From positions 1-33,206 of the forward strand of contig FWCC01000056.1 in the NCBI GenBank assembly GCA_900169235.1: DNA of 33,206 bases, given 5' to 3'. This DNA comes from Zarea fungicola (taxonomy: Eukaryota; Ascomycota; Sordariomycetes; Hypocreales; Cordycipitaceae). The position numbers and the translations under genes were made by a program. Positions 1 through 10,000 of this stretch are shown piece after piece (positions within the stretch are counted from its first letter, which is position 1; every line of letters begins with the position of its first letter). Below the pieces are notes generated by a model that worked only from the letters and a program-made list of their open reading frames with translations, searched no databases and had not been told where the DNA came from.

Positions 1-1
1 T

Positions 2-271
2 GGTCCTCCTGGTCCTCCTGGTCATCCTGGTCCTCCTGGTCCTCCTGGTCCCCGCGGTGAACAGGGAGATCGTGGGCTACAGGGAGAACGGGGACCGCCC
101 GGTGCGGCCCGAGAATGTTGCTGTAAAAGACCACAAACAGTTCAATGTTCCTGTCCTTGCAATCAGCAGGCCCCATGTACGTGTCAAGGAAGCACATGCT
201 CGATATGCAAGCATCAGTGGAGCGAAGTGGTTATACCAATTAGAAAGCTTCAACAAGAAAGGTCGGCATAA
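2..271 (+). CDS. Collagen-like Gly-X-Y protein with Cys-rich C-terminus (5' partial)
   Basis: The frame is open from the first base of the window to a TAA at 269-271 and gives the last 89 residues of a protein. Residues 1-36 are twelve uninterrupted Gly-X-Y triplets, first GPP-rich and then charged (GEQ, GDR, GER). The remaining 53 residues hold ten cysteines (39, 40, 41, 49, 51, 53, 59, 61, 66, 69), as CCC, CxCxC, CxC and CxxC clusters, and end in a short charged tail without a GPI-type hydrophobic end. Gly-X-Y runs form collagen triple helices; in fungi such repeats occur in surface or secreted proteins, for example the Metarhizium MCL1 coat protein. The Cys cluster could cross-link chains, which is inference. 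The 5' part, including any signal peptide, lies outside the window. The first 50 nt are nearly a 9-nt tandem repeat, which favours length changes. Confidence 0.6.
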   Translation, partial: GPPGPPGHPGPPGPPGPRGEQGDRGLQGERGPPGAARECCCKRPQTVQCSCPCNQQAPCTCQGSTCSICKHQWSEVVIPIRKLQQERSA

Positions 272-897
272 ACACCCTTTTAGTTTATTTAGCTGAATAT
301 AAACGTGTACCAGAATAGAAAAGTAGGAAGCTTGACGAGTGAGCCTATAGCTGCCCAAGCGGAAATGTGCTTTATTAGCATGACATTGTTAAATCAAACA
401 TCTTCATTAGTACCAGTAGACTTTTAGAATAACTAATAAATATATATTCTTTTTTTTTTTGAAAAAAGAAAATCTATTGGTAAATCGAAAGATAAACCCT
501 CCAGGTCAAGTAAATCACACGTATGATCAGTTTGGATCAAAGTACACGCGGCTTTAAGCCTTTAACCGATATTGGCTTTTTGCCACCGAAACCAACAAGG
601 TTCACTTATCAAAAAACACCCCAAGAAATTGTCTCCTCCAACCTCTATCGTCATCTAGATCAAAAACTTCAATGAATGGTGACATGGGGAAGCTGTGGTC
701 CTTGACGAGGCAGCCTCGCGGCCTGCTGGTTCGGATCGGCAGTGAAGCTGCAGCTGCCAGCCAAAATGGATGGTGATCGGGGCGCCGGCAGCTTGCGAAA
801 TCCCCCCCCTTCTTCAGCGCAGCTGCCGCTCCCAGGATGGAGGTTTCGGTTTCTCGCAGTTTAGCGATATTTGTTGTTTTCGACTATTAACAATTAA
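272..897. other. Intergenic, no clear gene
   Basis: AT-rich spacer with a T10 run near 450-460 followed by an A-rich stretch. An ATG at 766 opens a 32-codon frame (stop at 862) in the same phase as the Cys-rich gene that follows, so it may be that gene's first exon. No convincing splice donor links the two. Confidence 0.4.
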
Positions 898-1694
898 AAA
901 GTTCCTTCTCGCGAGACGGCCACTGTTGCTCCAGCGATCACAGGTCCTGCTCTATCCGTTGAGCCCTCTGGCGACGGAAGAGAGCTTGTTTGGGTAGCTC
1001 CTGAAACACCAAAATCTACGTCGGCTTCGAGTCCTTCCGCTCCTTTTGCTCCTAAGCTTTACGTGCGCGATAATCAGCGCCCTGTGCCCTGTCTTTGTTG
1101 TGTGAAAGCGCTGTTGGGCAGTCCGTCCGCCGATGGGCTTTGCTTTGATTCAAAGCTGGCTGATGGCGAGCGCAAGGCTGGTGGCTCTACAAGTCGCTAT
1201 CATTGCTGGAAGAGCAGTGCTCAATGTACTGAGCTGGAGTGAGTTAACTATTTGGCCATTCTTCTTCCCGAGAAGTCGTTCTCAGCTGACATTTTTTCTC
1301 AAGACCTTTCCTCATTCCGCTTATTGCTCCCCTCTATAAGCATAAAGAAGCCTTCATGAGGAGCGTGAGCGATGCCGATATTCAGCTTGTTGGCACGACG
1401 GACTGGATCGGTCAGGTTGAAAGGGCTATCAAGGGAAAGCTGCCCAAGACCAAAAGAAAGGCCGACATGATGAACACTCCCAAAGCTGCTGTAGTCCAGG
1501 CTCTCTCCAATTGGGAAAAGGTACGTGAGTATTTTAAGTATACCCGTCAACAAGTAAGGTCAGGGTTCCTTTCCGGCCTTTCGCTCGTGCCTAATGATAG
1601 ATTGAAGGAATTAGAGGATTTCATGGAGACCTATCAGAAGGTAGCGGATATGCAGACGAGAATGATGCCAGTAAGAAAATTCAGTGGTCATTAA
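898..1694 (+). CDS. Small Cys-rich fungal protein, at least two exons, 5' end unresolved
   Basis: The exons seen are 898-1238 and 1304-1694. The intron, 1239-1303 (65 nt), has a GTGAGT donor, a CTGAC branch point and an AAG acceptor, and joins the frames in phase (codon GA|A). Exon 1 has no ATG; a possible start at 766 would need another intron across the stops at 862 and 895. The product has a Ser/Pro-rich leader, then a Cys-containing segment (PCLCC, LC, HC-x6-C), then a charged alpha-helical C-terminus of about 110 residues. The layout resembles small fungus-specific hypothetical proteins with paired CxxC motifs, found in accessory regions of Sordariomycete genomes; that comparison is from memory and no function is known. 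It could also be a decayed copy. Confidence 0.4.
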
Positions 1695-2484
1695 GTAAAG
1701 GCTACTATTATCTTAGAAAAGAAAATGGCAGTACTATCCCCCCTACTATCTGATCTACTATTACATTTTTGCAGTAAAAGTAACGGTACCCTTCTTAACA
1801 GCACCGCCAGAATAAATAATACGGGCATGAAGAGAGTCAGGTCAGGACGGGTGTAGATGACGCAGGAATGCCAAGGCAGTGCTGCATTCCGTGTTCAGTA
1901 TTTTATGCAAGAGCACTTGAATTATTGAGTGATATAAAACCACCTAGAATGTGACATGTCTTGAAACTATGCATGACGATGACGTGCAGACTGCACCTTG
2001 TTTGGGGAGTTAAGAGTTGCCATATAAGGAAGCTCGGAAGTCTCTAAACAGAAAATGGAAACATAAAACAACTATAAACACCGATCGGTCCTTTGACAGT
2101 ATCAAAGTACCAAAATATGGTTCACTCTGTATTTAAATAGCAACAGTGTCCTGCCGACAGCCCGCATATATTGGCGTCGCCTGAAGAGGGCGTACCCACC
2201 TTGCTGTCACTCGGATGCTTCTTCCGCGTAGCTGTCGTCTTTGTTGAGTTAATTTAGAGGTGCGTGGGCTAATGAAAAGGCGAGAAAACAATGAAAATGA
2301 CGTAATGACTAACGTATTTTATTACTGAGTCACGCATTTCACCAAGCTGCTCATTTCACCGAGCTACGCACTTGGTTCTTACACATTAAAATGATCGTTG
2401 GCCTTCACCAAGTCGTTGCGATGAAAGACTACACCAGGTGGCATTTAATCCAGCCGCAATGACCTTATGGAAGCCTGGATTGCT

Positions 2485-2623
2485 CACATTGATGTGCAGA
2501 AAATCCCAGATGTAGTATTCTGTGGATGCGGTCTACGTACAGAAAGAATATGCCAACAGCCTTACTAAACAAAACATCACTTCTAATTTCAATTACCTTG
2601 CGCAGCTACTGTGGTGGGACTAG
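2485..2623 (+). mobile_element. Possible decayed Ty1/copia RNase H relic
   Basis: From 2485 one frame reads HIDVQ; from 2531 a second frame reads YV-x6-A-x2-LTK and runs to a TAG at 2621. In Ty1/copia polyproteins the end of the RNase H domain has K-H-I-D-[IV] about 25 residues before Y-[VI]-P-T-x4-A-D-x-L-T-K. Order and frame suit such a relic with a frameshift and a small deletion. The match is short and no LTR or integrase remnant was found, so this is tentative. Confidence 0.3.
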
Positions 2624-3050
2624 TGAAGCTGGCCGTGGCTTCCATCTAGTCGGCGTTCGTATGACGCGCATAAAGTGAGGGAGCGTAATAAGGTGGGTAG
2701 GAGTCGGGTTGCGGGTGCTCATTTTTTCTGCCAGAAGGAGTTGAACTGCAAATTGCTGCAGCGTAAGGCCGGCACTAGACCAACCATGTCTTCCAATGTG
2801 GCCTGATGGCAGGAACATTAATGAACTGTTTGTGCGCATCGGCCCACTCTCGCAGTCGACGGCTTGATATCTGGTGCAGTGAAGCCTGCAGGGGTGATAT
2901 TGATAACTGATAAAAAAGATTCTAAAACCCCTCAATGTAACATCTAGCAAAGGCGGTTAGACCCAGACCAGCCAATCCATCGTCAGAACACAGGTTGATC
3001 TATTACAATATAATCTATTAATATATAGAACCCGTGACTAGTAAATACGT

Positions 3051-3081
3051 CAATATATTGGACGTGCGAACCAATATATTG
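3051..3081. repeat. Two copies of palindrome CAATATATTG
   Basis: The 10-nt self-complementary word CAATATATTG occurs at 3051-3060 and 3072-3081, with starts 21 nt apart. The first copy is flanked by ACGT on the left and GACGT on the right, extending the symmetry. Degenerate versions follow (near 3110 and 3130). It lies in an AT-rich spacer and has no known function. Confidence 0.5.
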
Positions 3082-3348
3082 AGTCAGTGACTATCTAATG
3101 GATTAGTATATTGAACACGTCAACCTATTGAATGCACAGCTCTTCTGCATGCCAAGCCCCAAGAAAAAGACAAGTATAATAGCATTTATCTAATAGTATA
3201 TATATATATATGTATGTATAACCAGTGATTGTAAAATCCCCTGTAGCACTATTCTACATTGGTCTCTATTGCACAACGGATAACTTGCCATCTTTATACA
3301 TTCTCTGAAACATTTGCATAGTATTACTGCGCTACATCAATAAGCACT

Positions 3349-4019
3349 ATGTCTGGCCCAACTGCTGAGAGATACTTTGCCGGCGCACTGGTTCAAGAGA
3401 ATCAGGTGACGGATTACTCTATACCTCGTGATGAGGCTCTTTACATCATACACGACACCTACTCTCTCGGCTATCGATGGGACCTGATCTATGGCTTTGA
3501 TAATAGCAACGCGACCTCTGATTACAAAACAACAATAGAGCATACCTACAAGACTAGGACGACAACCTCGAACCAGGATGAAATATCTAAAAACATTGGT
3601 CTCCAGCTGGGGGGTTGAAGCTTTGAGATTGGCAGCAAACACGTGACCATCTCCGAAAAAGAAGTTACGGAAGAAAGTAGGCAAGTAACCCAGATCCATG
3701 TCAAAGCTGGAGAAAAGCTTTACTTTATAAAAAGACGGTTGTGTTCCGAATTGTCACCTGGTTCGTCAACTACGCCTGGGACGAACGGTGGCGAGTTGGT
3801 AGGCACAATAACTACTCGCCAACCAGAGTTGAAAACATTGTTGAGCATGACACCAAGAACCATCTTCGCATGCCCTATGAACTACGAGGATCCGCTCCTA
3901 TCGATGTAGCAGAAGTTAGGCGCACAATTCATTATTACGCTACCAGGAAGTTTGAAAATTGCACCAAACGTTGCAAGAATAGAATCAAGGAATTGAAAGT
4001 TCACCCCCCACAGCCGTAA
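3349..4019 (+). pseudogene. Broken gene resembling aerolysin/ETX-type beta-pore-forming protein
   Basis: An ATG at 3349 opens an 89-codon frame ending at a TGA (3616-3618). The same frame continues with protein-like sequence beyond that stop, and from about 3725-3745 the coherent reading moves to another frame, ending at a TAA at 4017-4019. So there are two lesions, one nonsense and one frameshift. The middle part has alternating Thr/Ser/Lys strands before and after a Gly-rich turn, followed by a segment around 'VKAGEKLYF'. That arrangement is typical of the insertion-loop and strand region of aerolysin/ETX-MTX2-like proteins, which also occur in fungi. Family assignment is by pattern only. 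An intron covering the stop is possible but no good donor/acceptor pair was seen. As it stands no full-length product can be made. Confidence 0.4.
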
Positions 4020-4369
4020 GTTCATTAACAATACTTTTTTTTTTCTTGTACGGTATTAGGAAGTAGTTACTAACCTTTGGTTAGGGGTTACCTCGTTCAA
4101 TCAAGCACTATACAAGACGAGGCTACTACCAGTTCAGATGAACGTATGCCCGCTCCTTGAACTAGAGCCCTACTAGATTTCTTTGGGACCTGTAGGCAAG
4201 GAATAAGGAGGGCAGCTTTTGGTGGCCCCAATGGCCTCTGCTAGCCTCCTGGCATGGTTATTCTAGTCATCGTCATTTTCAACACAAATGGAGTCAATTA
4301 TCTTGCACTGCTGCGCCACAACAGGCTCTCTTATTGATTCTAGTAGTACAGATACTATTATTTCTACTA
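4020..4369. other. Intergenic, no gene seen
   Basis: Spacer between two broken genes. It contains a poly-T stretch near 4036 and a TAG/TAC-rich trinucleotide patch near 4340-4380. No frame has a recognisable product. Confidence 0.5.
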
Positions 4370-4840
4370 CTACTGTACTAAAGATGCTTGTAAAATAGTA
4401 AAATATTTTTTTTGTCTATATAGTGCCTGAGCTTTAGCAATCCCTCTGCCAGTGCCGTAGCCCTCCATCACTAATTGCCACGGTAATAATGCCAAAATAA
4501 CCCGCCCAACGGAGTTTCCCATGGAGAGACCAGTTTGCCGGGCATCGGGTATAGCGTAGCTGCCTTCAATGAGAACGCCGTATTTCTTTGCAAATGCTGG
4601 CACCGCAAAGAGATTGCCAAGCAACTGCGGATCAAATGCGACCATAATAGCATCAATAGAGACGTAGACTGACCATCCAATTGCCTTGTGCTATAGCTTT
4701 AAAGCGTCTATAAACCCTAGCTCATGCTCGGCACAGATAGCTTTGATGATTTCAGCCTAGCTATGATCGATGGGGTCACCATGGGTGGCGTGTTGCGCCT
4801 CATGAGTCTTCTTCTCATTATGGTGAGTTTCGAGTGCCAT
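4370..4840 (-). pseudogene. Decayed 5' part of MFS sugar (maltose/alpha-glucoside-type) permease
   Basis: On the minus strand an ATG at 4840 starts one continuous frame to 4370, broken by two in-frame TAG codons (4757-4759 and 4691-4693). The readable parts match the N-terminus of fungal sugar permeases of the MAL31/alpha-glucoside type: a charged leader, 'EHELGFIDALKL', a first membrane segment, then 'PQLLGNLFAVPAFAKKYGV', the 'QTGLSMGNSVGRV' helix and a 'MEGYGTGR' loop that normally reads G-R-[RK]. Similarity ends near 4440. Only about 140 of the usual 520-550 codons remain, so about three quarters of the gene is gone. The gene is clearly dead; assignment to the sugar-porter family is fairly safe, the substrate is not. 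Confidence 0.7.
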
Positions 4841-5027
4841 CTTTGAATGCATAAGAAGACGGGTGGTAGCTGTGAAGGGTGCGGGCAAAAGTTCACGCAA
4901 AACGAGAATTTCCAGGCAAATCAAGCTGTCTGTCTTTGATAATATGTCTTAAAATACAGAGGGAAAGAATACAAATACATTATAGAAAGGTCCAATGACG
5001 GTTTCGACCTCGAGATCACTTTGTTTG

Positions 5028-5504
5028 CTATGATGTTGCATAGTCAACAACTTTGGTTCCGACAACGTACGCCGCTGTAATAGCGACGGTTTCTTGGATG
5101 TCGCGCCCTTCTCGCCATGCTACCAACAGGAAAGCACTGGAAGCAAGTGCCGAAACCCATGCTGCTAGGCATTGTGGAAACCCCCACCAGCTGCTATGGC
5201 AGAAGTCTTGACACCTGCTTCTGGCCCAATTGGTCCAATAAAGGCTGTTGAAACAGATTGCCATGAGCCATTGCATATTCTGCGTAGTTAAGTGCTTGCA
5301 AATCGTATTTGCAAACCTCTTCCTATATGACTGACTCTTGGCGCTGTAAACATCGTGGATCTCAATGTTTGTATTCTTCGGACTAAAATCCGGGTACCAA
5401 ACACCCGCGTCGCGATATTGTGCTGGGTCAACCTTTCCAAAATAGTACGCTGTAGAACAGACTCCCAAAATCAATAACGATGCTATCCCTATTAGGACGT
5501 TCAT
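5028..5504 (-). CDS. Small hypothetical membrane or secreted protein
   Basis: A 158-codon frame starts with ATG at 5504. The N-terminus (residues 3-22, 'VLIGIASLLILGVCSTAYYF') is a strong hydrophobic segment that could be a signal peptide or anchor. A second hydrophobic stretch lies near residues 112-130. Between them is a Trp/Cys-rich part (CFNSLYWTNWARSRCQDFC). The TATA-like TATTTATA lies just before the ATG, and a 29-residue ORF on the same strand (5572-5661) precedes the gene. I do not recognise the family. The composition looks like real protein rather than a chance frame, but the gene sits among pseudogenes and may be decayed or contain an unseen intron. Confidence 0.4.
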   Translation of the reverse strand: MNVLIGIASLLILGVCSTAYYFGKVDPAQYRDAGVWYPDFSPKNTNIEIHDVYSAKSQSYRKRFANTICKHLTTQNMQWLMAICFNSLYWTNWARSRCQDFCHSSWWGFPQCLAAWVSALASSAFLLVAWREGRDIQETVAITAAYVVGTKVVDYATS

Positions 5505-7073
5505 TTTCTATAAATACCTTCCAGGTACCAGTCAGTATAGTTTCAGTTGTGGTTTTGGCTGTTGAGGGTGTTTACTTGTTGGTTGAAATCATGAAGTTCT
5601 TTTCATCCTGTTGCGAGTGTGTAGAGGACACAACTGGTTGCTGGGTTGAAAGAGTCTTCATATTTGCAGAGAATCCACATGCAAACGTAAGCCGGCGACC
5701 AGGGTCACCGGAGAAATGCCAAGCAGGATAACTACTAAGTTATATGGGATAATGTACCACAGCCTTGTTTTTGACTGGACAGTGGCTTAGTTGCAAAGGG
5801 GACGCCGTGACTCTACCAATTTCCAACAGGCAAAGTGTTGCAATGCAGCATGGAATAGTTGACCTAATAAATCAAATGCGATGAGAAATTCCCGAGCGTA
5901 ACGCATTTCACATGTTGTCTCAAAAGGGCGGCGCCTCTGGTTTGATTGCCAGCCTGGGACAGCCCCAGTCTTCAAGAGCCAGGAGTCCAAGGGTTTGCTT
6001 TCTAGTTACTCGCTGGAAAAGTCCCGATTGCAGGAAGGTGTCTGCTGAAGAGCCTTATTAGCTCCGGCTTTAAACCCACACCAATTCCATGGCGCACACT
6101 AGCGTGTAGATGGCGGGATTTTGCCTGCTAACTGGATCAAAATAGTTCAATGCAAACTATAAAAGCGGCCTCAAATGGGTATAACTATGTATACCTGGGG
6201 AGGAGGCTTCGTAAAAAGGGCATGTTACTTCGTCGTAATATGTACGTTGGCACTAGTTTGGGTTCAGCATCGACACAGCGCGAAGCTACTTTAGTTCCCG
6301 ATTTTACAAAACGCCAGCTGCCTTCTTCCAAGACATGTACAGACTTAGAGGGCGCTTCTACCCAAAAGATGAATACTTGTCGTACAGCAGCCTATGCGAC
6401 AATGAGTCACTGCAGCTCATATAAATTCACGGTAACGGTATCTAATAGCATGTTACGCGAAAAGGCATTACCAGAAAGATATACAACACGATAGAGACTA
6501 GCCAACCAACTAGCCCAAGTCCCTGAAAATACCCCAATCCCCGCTAAACATAATTAAAGCCGCTGGCTTGACCCGTATTCCCTGGACCAATCTACCCGGT
6601 CAGGCCGGAATGATCCGTCCAACCTAGCTAGGGCTGAGGTTGGCATCGGTTTGGTGTCGTATTATTTGAATCACGCCCATTCGGGCGGTTACCCCCAAAT
6701 TAACGTAGATCATGTCCAAGGAGGCAATATACCTAGAATGCCGCAGCAGGCGAACCAGGCGAACCAGGCGCAACACCACCAGAGCCTGAGATCCCGGTTA
6801 GCACCTGCGCTATCAGTAGTAAAGGTATTCAGCCATCCTACAACCGTAGCCATTTCCATGCCAATTTACAGCCATTGTATATCCAGAGGTGTCACACAGT
6901 AGACTGGTGTTATCGCCTAAATTGTACGTGGACAATTGCAACTTGCTTCTCAATTGGCGAGAGACAGTGGAGAGTGGCGCAAGTCCGTCGGGAAACATCA
7001 GATCAGCTGGCCATTGATGCATTAAGCATCCCTGCTCCTGCAGCTACGGACCGTAGAGGGGTACTTCTGTACC
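5505..7073. other. Intergenic stretch with coding debris, upstream of the NLR gene
   Basis: No intact gene. It contains the two-frame remnant at 6175-6424 and three tandem copies of GCGAACCAG-like sequence near 6749-6772. The last 500 nt must hold the promoter of the NLR gene. I saw no clear TATA box or operator. Confidence 0.4.
6175..6424 (+). pseudogene. Possible two-frame remnant of a small membrane protein
   Basis: Frame 6175-6294 encodes 39 residues with a hydrophobic segment (ACYFVVICTLALVWV) after a short basic stretch. An overlapping frame, 6257-6424, encodes about 55 residues rich in Tyr, Phe and Arg (for example MYRLRGRFYPKDEYLSYSSL) and ends at TAA 6422-6424. Both have protein-like composition, and a frameshift near 6260-6290 would join them. 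I do not recognise the family; a chance frame is possible. Confidence 0.25.
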
Positions 7074-10000
7074 ATGAGGCAGCCTGCTTTGGGGCTGAGC
7101 ATAACTAGTGTGGCAGAATTATTCAGCCTTGAAGCATTTCCGCGTGACCTTTACCACAAGGATCGATCTCTCGACTTTTTGGATTCGTATCCCCCAAAGT
7201 CGCTTCTTGAGGTCTGCCGTGACAGCAAGAGCGGCTGTCGATTCTGTCAAACACCGGGTTTGGCCTTGTATGAGCAGCCCCAAGGCGACGCAGAGATGCT
7301 AGCTTTTCATAGCATCCACACAAGTCGAGAAACAAGCGACGATGAGGGGCATGAGGCCAGGGCCGCAAAGCGACAGAGGCTAAATGGCCGGGCACACACA
7401 AGCGCCCCTGTCACGACCGCACTTTCTCATGACGAATACACAGTTGGTTGGATATGCGCCCTGCCAAAGGAATTGTCTGCTGCAACAGCCATGTTGGACA
7501 GCACACACAAGGACCTACCGAGGGCGGAAAACGACTTCAACACATATACGTTGGGCAGCATTGCCGCGCACAATGTCGTTATTGCTTGTCTTCCGTCGGG
7601 CTACTATGGCAACAACAATGCAGCTACGGTAGCGAGCAACATGCGCCGAACGTTTCCTCGCGTGCGCCTTTGCTTGATGGTTGGCATTGGCGGCGGGGCT
7701 CCTGGCAAGGCCGACGTACGACTCGGCGACGTAGTTGTTGGCGAAGGGGTGCTGCAATACGACCTGGGAAAGACCATTGGCCAGGGCTGTTTCATGCGAA
7801 CAAGCAGCATGAACAAGCCGCCGCTAGAGTTGCTAACGGCCGTCGCCAAACTGCGAGCGACGCATGCGCTGGCCGGTAGCCGAATTCCCTCAATTCTAGC
7901 CGAGATGCTTGAGCGCCATCCATCAATGGTGCATTACAGTTGTCGCGGCTCGCTGCAGGATCGGTTATTTGATAGTACATACGACCATGTCCAATCGAGG
8001 GACGTGCCGACGGAAAACTGCGAGCTTTGCGATACATCTCGTCTGGTGAAAAGACCGCCACGTGACGATATGAATCCAAAGATTCACTACGGAACTATTG
8101 CGTCTGGAAACCAAGTCATGAAACATGGCACAACTAGAGATGAGATGTCGCGCGATCTAAATGCGCTATGCTTCGAGATGGAAGGGTCAGGCATGATGGA
8201 TGGCTTTGCGGGTTTAGTTTTCCGTGGAATTTGCGATTACTCTGATTCTCACAAAAGCAAGCAATGGCAAGAAGTTGCAGCGGCCATCGCTGCTGCCTAC
8301 GCAAAAGAGCTCCTCTTAATCATACCGTCAGACACGGCCAAACCAAGGCCAATAGTTGCGGTGCCGTCAGCTGATATCGATGTTGGTAAGTAAGCTATCA
8401 GGCCATTTCCTCGTGCTGCATCTAGCTGAGACCAAGAATTCAGATCATCAACAAAATATCCTCGATGCCTTGAAATTCGCTCAAATTAATGCACGTCGAT
8501 TCAATATCCGGCCAAAATACTCGACAACCTGCCAATGGCTCTTGACGCAGCCTGAGTATCTAGACTGGCTAAACCCCGAAACAGCAGTCCAACACCGTGG
8601 CTTTCTCTGGATAAGGGGTGGTCCCGGCACTGGCAAGTCGACAATTATGAACTTTGCCTACAAAGATTCAGCAAAAGACAAGCAAAAGACAACCATCTCA
8701 TTCTTCTTCAACGCAAGAGGCGAGATTTTAGAGCGCTCTATTGAGGGCATGTATCGATCTCTCCTCTATCAGATTCTCGAAGCGCTGCCTCATCAGCTCC
8801 AGGTATTTGATGAGCCAGAACATCAGACTTCTTTGCACCAACTTCACGCAGCAATGGCGGGACAACAACATCCTACGTGGCAGGTCACCGTGCTTCAGGA
8901 TTTGTTACGAAGTGCTTTCGTAAAACTGGGCCCGAACGCGCTGACAATCTTTGTCGACGCTCTTGATGAATGCCCTGTTGATCAGGTGGAGGAGCTAGTG
9001 GAATTCTTTGAAGATGTCGGAAACAGTGCAGTACTGAACCATACGAGGCTTAATATCTGCTTTTCGAGCCGTTACTATCCACAAATCAATATCCAGTACG
9101 GGCACAAAATTGATCTGGAAGAGCAAGATGGCCACGAAAAGGACATTGCCATGTTCATACGAAACAAGCTCAAGGTTGGCACGGGAAAAGGCGCGGATGA
9201 AGTCAAGGCCGGGGTCCAAGCGAAAGCAAAAGGCATCTTCATGTGGGTTGTTCTAGTTGTCGACATTCTCAAGGCAGAATACATTGGTGGTCGGATTTTT
9301 AACGTTAAGAAGAGACTTGCTTCTTTACCAGCAGAGCTAAGTGACCTATTCAAAGAAATTTTGTCTAGAGATCAGAAAAACTTGGGAGACTTGCGGCTTT
9401 GCATTCAATGGGTTTTATTTGCAAAGCGTCCGCTAAAGCTAGAGGAGTACTATTTTGCGGCGGTATCTGGCCTCAGCCCCGAAGAGCTACAGGAATGGGA
9501 CCCAGACGAAGTTACTACAGACGCCATGGGCAAATTCGTGGTCAGTTCCTCTAAGGGACTTGCCGAAATCACGAAATCTAAAGGCCAAACGGTTCAGTTC
9601 ATTCATGAATCGGTACGAGAGTTTTTTCTAAAGGATGGGCTGCGAGAGCTCTGGCCCGACCTTGCTGCATCAGACTTCGAAGGTGCAAGCCACAGTCGTC
9701 TGCAGCAGTGCTGCTATGCCTACTTCAGGTTCAGCACATCCTCCACAATCAAATCTCTTCCGCAACCACTCCCAAAAGCCTCCTCTGGAGAAGCAAAGCA
9801 ACTGCGTGGCGATGTAGCGAGCAAGCTCCCCTTTTTAGACTACGCAACCCGCCATGTCCTCCATCACGCTAATGTGGCGGCCTATGCGATTTCACAGCAA
9901 GAGTTCCTGGTGAGCTTTCCCTTGAAAGATTGGATTATTCTTGACAATGTTTTGGAAGGTTTCGAGATCCGCCGTCACACACTGAATGCAAGTCTTCTCT

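Larger units (their letters stand above)
1695..3348. other. AT-rich intergenic stretch with repeat debris
   Basis: No intact gene is visible. It holds a possible copia remnant (2485-2623), a tRNA-like box A/box B pair on the minus strand (about 2735-2790), two copies of a 10-bp palindrome (3051-3081) and a TA-rich microsatellite near 3195-3225. Frames on both strands are short and look random. Confidence 0.5.

Noticed and set aside
3337..3699. 120-codon minus-strand frame
   Set aside because: Antisense to the broken pore-forming-like gene, whose plus-strand reading is more protein-like.
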